DNA from: Haemaphysalis longicornis
Taxonomy: Eukaryota > Arthropoda > Arachnida > Ixodida > Ixodidae
Direction: 5' to 3'
Length of the DNA stretch: 64,000 nucleotides
NCBI GenBank assembly: GCA_013339765.2
Contig: CM023451.1
Location: forward strand, 151,923,123-151,987,122
Shown piece after piece: positions 12,301 to 20,495 of this stretch. Made by a program: the position numbers and the translations under genes. Position 1 is the first letter of the stretch. Each line of letters starts with the position of its first letter. Below the pieces are notes generated by a model. It saw only the letters and a program-made list of their open reading frames with translations, was not told the DNA's origin and did not search any database.

Positions 12301-15300
12301 TTTTTGTGTGTGTGTGGTGTGTGTGTGTGTGTGTTGTGCCCAAACGAGTCGTGACCTAGTGAGTTTGCGAACAGAACACGCTAGCAGCACACGCCCTCAA
12401 GGATTGGCTCAGGCGCAAAGAGGTCCTGTATAAGAGCATTTCAAAGCAATGCGCGTCTCTGCTGTGTGCATCAGGTTGGGTCTGCACAGTGCACCCAGCA
12501 GCGGTGGTCATCTGGCTCCTCCACTTGTTTTGTAAGGTGAAAGCCTTGGGTGTCTCATCAGATGCGAGAAGTGTCTGTAGTCATAGTCACCGTCGTCGGC
12601 GTCAACACGAATGGTGCCACAACGGCCACCACTGTAGAAGGAACATGTATTTTTGGGGAATTTGAAACCCATTCATCAGAGCAGCAGCAGCCAGGTGCTG
12701 TAACCACAGCAATAACCTGGCACACTGCCAGAATCTTTTTGAGCGTACGCCTGATGTGTGCGTCGAGACAGTTGCACATAGCGAAGTCCAAACACGGTGT
12801 AGCAGTGGAGAAGTCTTTCGCCGGGCCTTCCAAGCGCGCAAGCTGAGTATGGTTAACATCTGGCCCCCCCCCCAGGTGCTGGCGGCGCTGGCGTGCGACC
12901 TGGGGCTGGACTCGCTGCCCTGCTCGGGGGACGGCCACCGGTGGGACCTGGTTCCGGCGCTACTGCGCCGCGTCCCGGGTGGCCCAGGCCCTGGTGCACC
13001 GCACCGCCCTGCCCACCAGCTTCTGCCTGGAGGTGCGCCAGCGCATCCAGGAGCTGGCCCAGGAGCCCTCCGACGCGCCGGGGGCCGCCCTGCTGCTGGG
13101 GGACCAGGGGGAGGACGACGGGGGCGCCTCCTCCAGGGACCACGAGCACCACTCCCTCTTCAGGTGGGCAGCGCCGAGACTGCTGGTCGTTGATTTCAGG
13201 AAACGGGGAATTCTAAGCACTCCTTGGTTTGATCAGTGCAATATTTGTTCTTGGCTGAGTGTGGATCTAACAGCCTCACTCTGCTTACAACATATGAGAG
13301 GACATTTCAGTTATTAGTAGGGGTGTGTGAATATTCAACTTTTCGAATATGAATCGAATATCTTCTTTATTCAAACTGTATTCAATCCGAGAAATGCATA
13401 TTCGAAAGTTCCCGAGTATTTAGTAATAACTGAATGTTCTGGGAAAGCGGCTAATACCAGCGCAAGTAAAGAAATATGTATGGCACGCATTCTTAGAAAG
13501 GCCCAATTACATGGTCTCATAATTACTGATCTACTCGCGAGTCACGTAAGCATGCGTAGAAGTAAGCGCTGTCGCGCACACCCGCACCCTATGCTGGCGA
13601 GGGCGAGCGACCTTACAGCAGCGGCCGTGACCGCGCCGGCCGCTGTACAGCCTAGTCCTAACGCTGCTCAACCCACTTCAACTGAAGCTTGCATTTTATT
13701 TTTGTCCATTAAATTGCATTCGAACCACGCAAGGACCACGCAAAAGCACCGTATAACCGGGGTGCCGTATGATGGGGGTACGGGTAAATGCTGGCCTGTT
13801 AGACGGTCTCACACAACAGGTGGGCAACTAACTTATGTAAGATACTATATTTAGCGCGTTCTGGTGTAATTTGCAAACTCTTAACTGAAATCCAAAGTTT
13901 CTAAAAATAAAACACCTATTTTGTGCCCCCCTCCTTTCCATGGCATCTGCTCTAGCCCGCCAGCCATGCACCACTCGCTAGGCTAGGCTTGAGATATGGC
14001 CATAAGGCCGACGTGGTTGAGCAAATTGAGAGGGGAAAAGGCAGGAGTGTGAAACTGCCAAGGCCAAGCGAAACGACCGATGTTGCAAGGTGGCGATGGA
14101 AAGAAGGCGGCAAACAAGGAAGTGGATCCCGCAACAACACGGCTTCGAAAGACATTGATAAGCAGAGAGCAGGGCGAGGAAGGGAAGAGAGCGTTGTGAA
14201 AGGAAGAAACATAAATAGAGCGGGCAAGGAAAGCGGGTGTTCGGTTGCATCGTATGTGTTTTCACATTAACTGGCTCGATGGTAGCTTCGAATTTGTGGT
14301 TCTGCGGGCCACTTGTCTGGACTGTGACTTCTCGTGGTTTACGCATTGGCGTTTCGCTGCAGCAACGGGCTGTCAAAATTTCACTCCTGTCCGCCAGTAC
14401 CTGCCTGCTTGATTTCGTCTGTTTAGCGAGTGGTCTGGCCCACCTGCGGACCTTCACACATCAAGCAGCGTCAAACGAAGGTTAAGAATAAAGAAAGGTC
14501 GGGAAGAGGCAGCGAAGGGGTGTGAAAGATGGGAAAAACGCCGGTTTGTCCTTGCCAGGGTCTGTCGTGTGAAGCGGGCCGCGTGCACCCGAGCATCATG
14601 TCATCAGGGTTTTTAATGCATTGTTTCGATGGGGAGTTTGCCGGGACCACAGTGATCCGTCGTAAGTAGCGGGTCGTCGTGAGGCCGGGTGACACATCAT
14701 CAGGGTTCCACTAGCATCTGCTGCCTGCAGTCCTTTGTGATCTGTCGTAAAATGTATGCCAGTACCACAGGAGCAGTACCACTTTCCCCGTCTTTTTTCG
14801 TGCCCCGACTTTGGTGGTCACCTGTCGCCCTCTCCCCCCTTTGCAGGCAGGAGCATGACGAGCAGCTGATCCACTGGGTGAACCGGCGTCCCGAGGACTG
14901 GACCCTGTCGTGGGGCTGGAGCGGCACCATCCTGGGCTGGGGCCACAACCACCGGGGACAGCTGGGGGGCGTCGAGGGGGCCAAGGTCAAGCTGCCCATG
15001 CCCTGCGAGGCCCTGAGCGCCCTCCGGCCCGTGCAGGTGGTCGGGGGCGAGCAGACGCTGTTTGCGGTCACCGCCGATGGCAAGGTCTATGCCACGGGCT
15101 ACGGGGCGGGCGGCCGGCTGGGCATCGGGGGCACTGACTCAGTGTCCTGCCCGACGCTCCTCGAGAGCCTGCAGCACGTCTTCATCAAGAAGGTGGTGGT
15201 CAACTCGGGCGGCAAGCACTGCCTGGCCCTGTCCGCCGAGGGGGAGGTCTACTCCTGGGGCGAGGGCGACGACGGCAAGCTGGGCCACGGCAACAAGAGC

Positions 15301-18300
15301 TCCTGCGAGAGGCCCCGCGTCATCGAGCTGCTCCGGGGAAAGGAGGTCGTGGACGTGGCCTGCGGAGGGGCGCACAGCGCGTGCATCACCGCCAGCGGGG
15401 AGCTCTACACGTGGGGCAAGGGCCGCTACGGACGGCTCGGCCACGGAGACAGCGACGACCAGCTCAAGCCCAAGAAGGTGACTTTTCTTTGCCAACAAGT
15501 GGCTGCCTTTTTGGCCCACCAGTTTGGAAAGAGAATGCTGCAGTTTTATGCCCATCTGTACGCAACTTGCAAGTGTGGATTAGTCTTAATGTAATCGCCT
15601 GACCATGCTTGCAGGTGGAGGCCCTGTCCGGCTGGCGGGTCCGCTGCGTGGCCTGTGGCAGTGGGGACGCCCAGACCCTGTGCGTGACCGACGATGACTG
15701 TGTCTGGTCCTGGGGCGACGGGGACTATGGCAAGCTGGGTCGGGGAGGCTCCGACGGCTGCAAGGTGCCCCTTCGCGTGGACCTGCTGCAGGGCATGGGG
15801 GTGGTGCGCGTTGAGTGCGGCTCCCAGTTCTCGGTGGCCTTGACAAGTGCCGGCGGAGTGTACACCTGGGGCAAGGGGGACTACCACCGGCTGGGACACG
15901 GCACGGACGACCACGTGCGCCGCCCCAAGCGGGTGGCTGCTCTGCAGGGCAAGAAGGTCATCTGCATCGCGGTGGGCTCGCTCCACTGTGTGGCCTGCAC
16001 GGACGCTGGGGAGGTCTACACGTGGGGCGACAACGACGAGGGCCAGCTGGGCGACGGCAGCGTCAATGCCATCCACAAGCCTCGCCTGGTGGCGGCCCTG
16101 CAGGGCAAGAAGATCAACCGGGTGTCCTGTGGCTCCGCGCACACCGTGGCCTGGTCCACCTGCAACCCGAGCTCAGCCGGCGCCTGCGGCCGGATGCCGC
16201 CGGCCATCCCGCTCGAGTACGACCTGCTGCAAGACATCCCCATCCCGACGCTGCGCAACCGCTACGCCCTGCTCTACCACTTCTCCGAGCTGTTCTGCCC
16301 ATCGCTGTCCATGTTCGACCTTTCCGGCTCGAGTGAAATTCAGCAGGAGGGACTCAATCAGCTCAGGGGCCTGCTGGTGCTCTCAGGAAAAGAGGGCGCC
16401 TTCCGGAAAGTGGTCCAGGCCACCATGGTTCGGGACCGCCAGCACGGGCCAGTGGTCGAGCTGAACCGAATCCAGGTCAAGCGGTCGAGGTCCAAGAATG
16501 GCCTGGCTGGGCCCCATGGTACCAAGTCAGTGTTCGGGCAGATGGTGTCGAAGATGTCACTGCTGACCCAGGAAAACCTGCTGCTGCCTCACCGCGTCTG
16601 GAAGGTCAAGTTTGTCGGGGAGAGCGTGGACGACTGTGGAGGAGGCTACAGCGAGTCGATTGCCGAGATGTGTGATGAGCTCCAGAACGGCTCTCTTCCT
16701 CTGCTCATTCTGACTCCGAATGGCCGCGACGAAGCTGGAACCAATCGGGACTGTTTCTTGCTGAATCCGGCAGCAACGCTGCCTATCCACCTCAACATGT
16801 TTCGTTTTCTAGGTAACCCACTTTCCCTCGCTCTCCTTGTGCATCTGATTCTTGCATGTGCCTGAGACGGCGTTCTCAGATGTGACGCACCTCTTTCAGG
16901 AATACTCATGGGCATAGCGATTCGAACTGGCAGCCCGCTTAGCCTAAACTTAGCCGAACCTGTGTGGAAGCAACTGGTTGGCCTTCCTCTCACACCAGCC
17001 GACCTCAACGAAGTTGACAGAGACTATGTTCCAGGTTAGAATTGTCTCTCCAGCCTTTGTGAAAATTTCTTTTCGTGGTCTTGTAGGTTTTTCTAGTTGC
17101 TAATTGTATGTCTTTGAAATGCAACAGGCCTCATGTGCATTCGCGATATGGAGCCCGAGGCCTTCCAAAAGCTGGACATGCCTTTTGCAACACATAGTGC
17201 AACTGGCCAGGAAGTTCGCCTTAGTGCAAAGTACCAAAGGACAACTGTGGAGAACCGTGCTGAATACGTGCGCCTTGCCCTCAACTACAGGCAAGTGCTA
17301 GTTTATGGTCCTGTTATAGATAGACTGCCTTATTGGAGTGCGAAGAGTTGGACTGAGTATGAGTAGGTGATGGTGTGTACATCACAAATGAGATTAATTG
17401 AAAGAAGCAGCAGTTCGGCTGCATCAAGTCATGCCTTTTCTTTTGCTGATAGTGTTGACGGCAGCTTCATTGGTGCTCATAGATTTGTAAGCTGGAAACA
17501 CGGCAATTTCATTTTTGTGTGGTGATGTTAGCAATGCAGGCCATAAGGAATGCAGCAGTACAGACACCATGTGTGAACAGTACCAACAGTACCAACAGCA
17601 TGTACACATGCACCATTCTCTGAATGTGTGCACATATCAAACAACTGTGAGCTGTAAAGGGAAAAAAAAAAGTGCTAGTATTGTTAAAAATCATTGGCAT
17701 ACATAGTAACAGAAATAGCGCACTAGACCTTTTTCCCATTTTCTGGATGGGCCGTCGCATGATGTGTGGGTGCGGCCAAATGTTTTGAATGTGCGTGTTG
17801 TGTAGGTGCCCCTGACTCTCTTCTCTTCTTGCAGGCTGCACGAGTTTGACGAACAAGTGGCAGCGGTGAGAGAAGGCATGTCCAAGGTCATCCCAGTTCC
17901 CATGCTTTCTCTCTTCACAGGCTATGAACTAGAAACCATGGTAAGACATCATCTGAATTGTGAAAGTTACTCGAAATTGGTGTACACGACCTCTTGCAAC
18001 CTCCTCTGCGTGTAGTGGGCTAAATTTGAGGTGTTACGAATGCATTTTTGGTGCTGCAATTGATCGATATGAATCGGCAAGGGTTTTTACAGCAATAGCA
18101 TAGGCTTGGGGAAATAGCTCAGACTCATGTCTATATGTGACACATGTATTTTTAAATACTATACTTGACTGCTAAGACAACTCTGTCACTGTGCAGAGTT
18201 TCATTTCATTCACTGGTGCAGCTGTCAAGGGTTAAAAAAATTCTTATTTTTTAATACATCATTTACCCCATGTATGAACAATCCTCTAATATGTATTTTG

Positions 18301-20429
18301 TTTATTTTATAAGGACACTTGAACATTGCAGCGTTACATTTATTACAACTGATTTGTGACGCCTTTCCTGATCCCTTTTTCCTCTGGGCTTTTCGGCCTC
18401 CTCTCTGCATTAAATTCATTCATTCATTCATTCATTCATTCATTCATTCATTCATTCATTCATTCTTTACAAGAAATGCCAGAACACTTCCAAGGCACTG
18501 CTGAACCATAGTTCTGATGCAGTTATTGAATCATGTATTGCTTACACATGTCCTGCAAGTTATGTATCTTTATAATACTTGGCCAGGCTGCATGGCCTCA
18601 ATAACCTTGACATTACGGCTAATCTCGAAAGAATGGCTGCTTACTCCAGATCCACTTTGAGTTTAAAATTGGCTGCTTGGCCACACCTAGTAGCTAGACG
18701 CACTCCATGCAGAGGCAGTGTTTTCACTTGAATTCAGAAGCGGAAGAAAGCCCATGCAGGGTCTTGTTTTGGTGTTCCCCCCGCAACGTTCCCTCTCCCC
18801 CACTGCAGATCTGTGGGAGCCCCGACATCCCAATCCAGCTGCTGAAGGCCGTGGCCACGTACAAAGGCGTGGAGCCCGACAGCCTGCTGGTGCAGTGGTT
18901 CTGGGACGTCATGGAGGAGTTCACCAACGCCGAGCGGTCGCTCTTCCTGCGCTTTGTGTGGGGACGCACACGGCTGCCCAGGGCCATTGCCGACTTCCGA
19001 GGGAGGGACTTTGTGCTGCAGGTGAGGGACACACCCACTCTGGTGTGGGGCTCTGTCTACACCGAGGTCAATCGTGGCCAGGCTGGGTGCCTGTTTCGGC
19101 CCATAGCAATGGGAGGGCTGGAATGTGCTCGTGCTTTTACGCTTGGGCTCATTGGAAGGTGTTGTCTTCGGTCATCGTGCATGTACAGATTACGACGTAT
19201 GGTGTCATACGGGAGAGCGAGCTTAAGACTGTCTTACTTCGCTGTTACCGTATTTACACGATTGTAGGTCAACCCTTTTTTTCTTCAAATTTGGCTATCC
19301 AATGTTGGAGGGTGGACTTAGAATCGCAATCGAACCATCTATTGCTAGTAACGGCAAGAGAAACGAGAAATCGGGGGTGCTATGAGGTGGGGACAGCTTT
19401 GCACCCTCGTTCCCATGGTTATGGTCTAAAGTGTGAACCGCGTGGGGCATTTTCTGCTCGCGAAAGTGCGCCGCGCTGACACTGCCGCGAATACCACCCG
19501 CATGCTGTGCGCTACGCGATCGGCGGTGGCAACATGGCAGCGTCACCAGCAGCGAAGAGGTGCGCGTAGCTCCAGCGACCGCTTCTAACCGCTCGTTAAG
19601 ATAATACTGAAGGCACAAATGAAGGCGTTTGTGCGGGAAAGGAGCTGATAATGTGGTCTAAAACGACACTATAAAGCATCACCCGCACCGCTAGGGAAAG
19701 CGCCAATCAATTATCTGCCACCGTGGTAAGCCTAAACATCTCCGGCGGTGCCAGCTGGCTGTCCCAAGCGCTTTCAAACTGCCCCCATGAAGAGCGCGCC
19801 TCCCCATTGTGGCAAGTCGTCAGGCTCCTCCCACTGCCGCGCTTGTCACGCGCATACCGACGTAGAAGAACTTGGAAGCTGCCGCGCACGCGGAATCGGC
19901 GATGCGGGTGTGAAAAATTCCCCCGCGCAATGCCGATGCGCACGAATCGTGTGCACAAACGTGTCAAGAAGCGTTTTATGTGTCTCTAATAAACAAAATG
20001 AGTATTAGCGAATCCCTTGATTCAATGTGCTGCTTTAACGTGGCCCAAATCATATCACATTGTTCAGTACACTTCCGAACGCGATGGTGGGAGGTTAGTC
20101 GCTCAAAAGTAAATCGCGCGCGGCCGCTTTCGTCAGCCGCCATGTTGTTTGTTTTGGTATCGCGCGGAAGTAGCCGATGCCGGTTGCTTGATGGTTGTCA
20201 TCTCGCAGCAAATGTGTTCTTCCCGCTCAACCCACAGCGCGTGGTTATTCCAGGTGCCTATAGTACAAAAGCTTTTCTTTTTTAACATCTACCGTGCATA
20301 CCGTGAGCACACGTCTCTTGTGGGAGCATCGATCATAGTAGAGCCGCCGTGTGGGTTGACGGAAGAGCTTCTCTCTTTGTTACACAATTTTCTAACTGAC
20401 ACTTGCTTGCTTTTTTTTTTTTGGGTTTT

Positions 20430-20495
<66 letters not shown>

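Larger units (their letters stand above)
10584..12875. other. HERC2 intron 10: tRNA-like tandem repeats and microsatellites
   Basis: Contains the tRNA-like dimer at 11085-11500, an (AG)n tract at 11515-11528, the sequence acatctttattggccagcta typical of a retroelement 3' end, and a (GT)n tract at 12305-12335. No coding exon was seen. Confidence 0.65.

Noticed and set aside
15546..16142. 198-residue minus-strand ORF
   Set aside because: Antisense shadow of the strongly conserved RLD3 exon 13.
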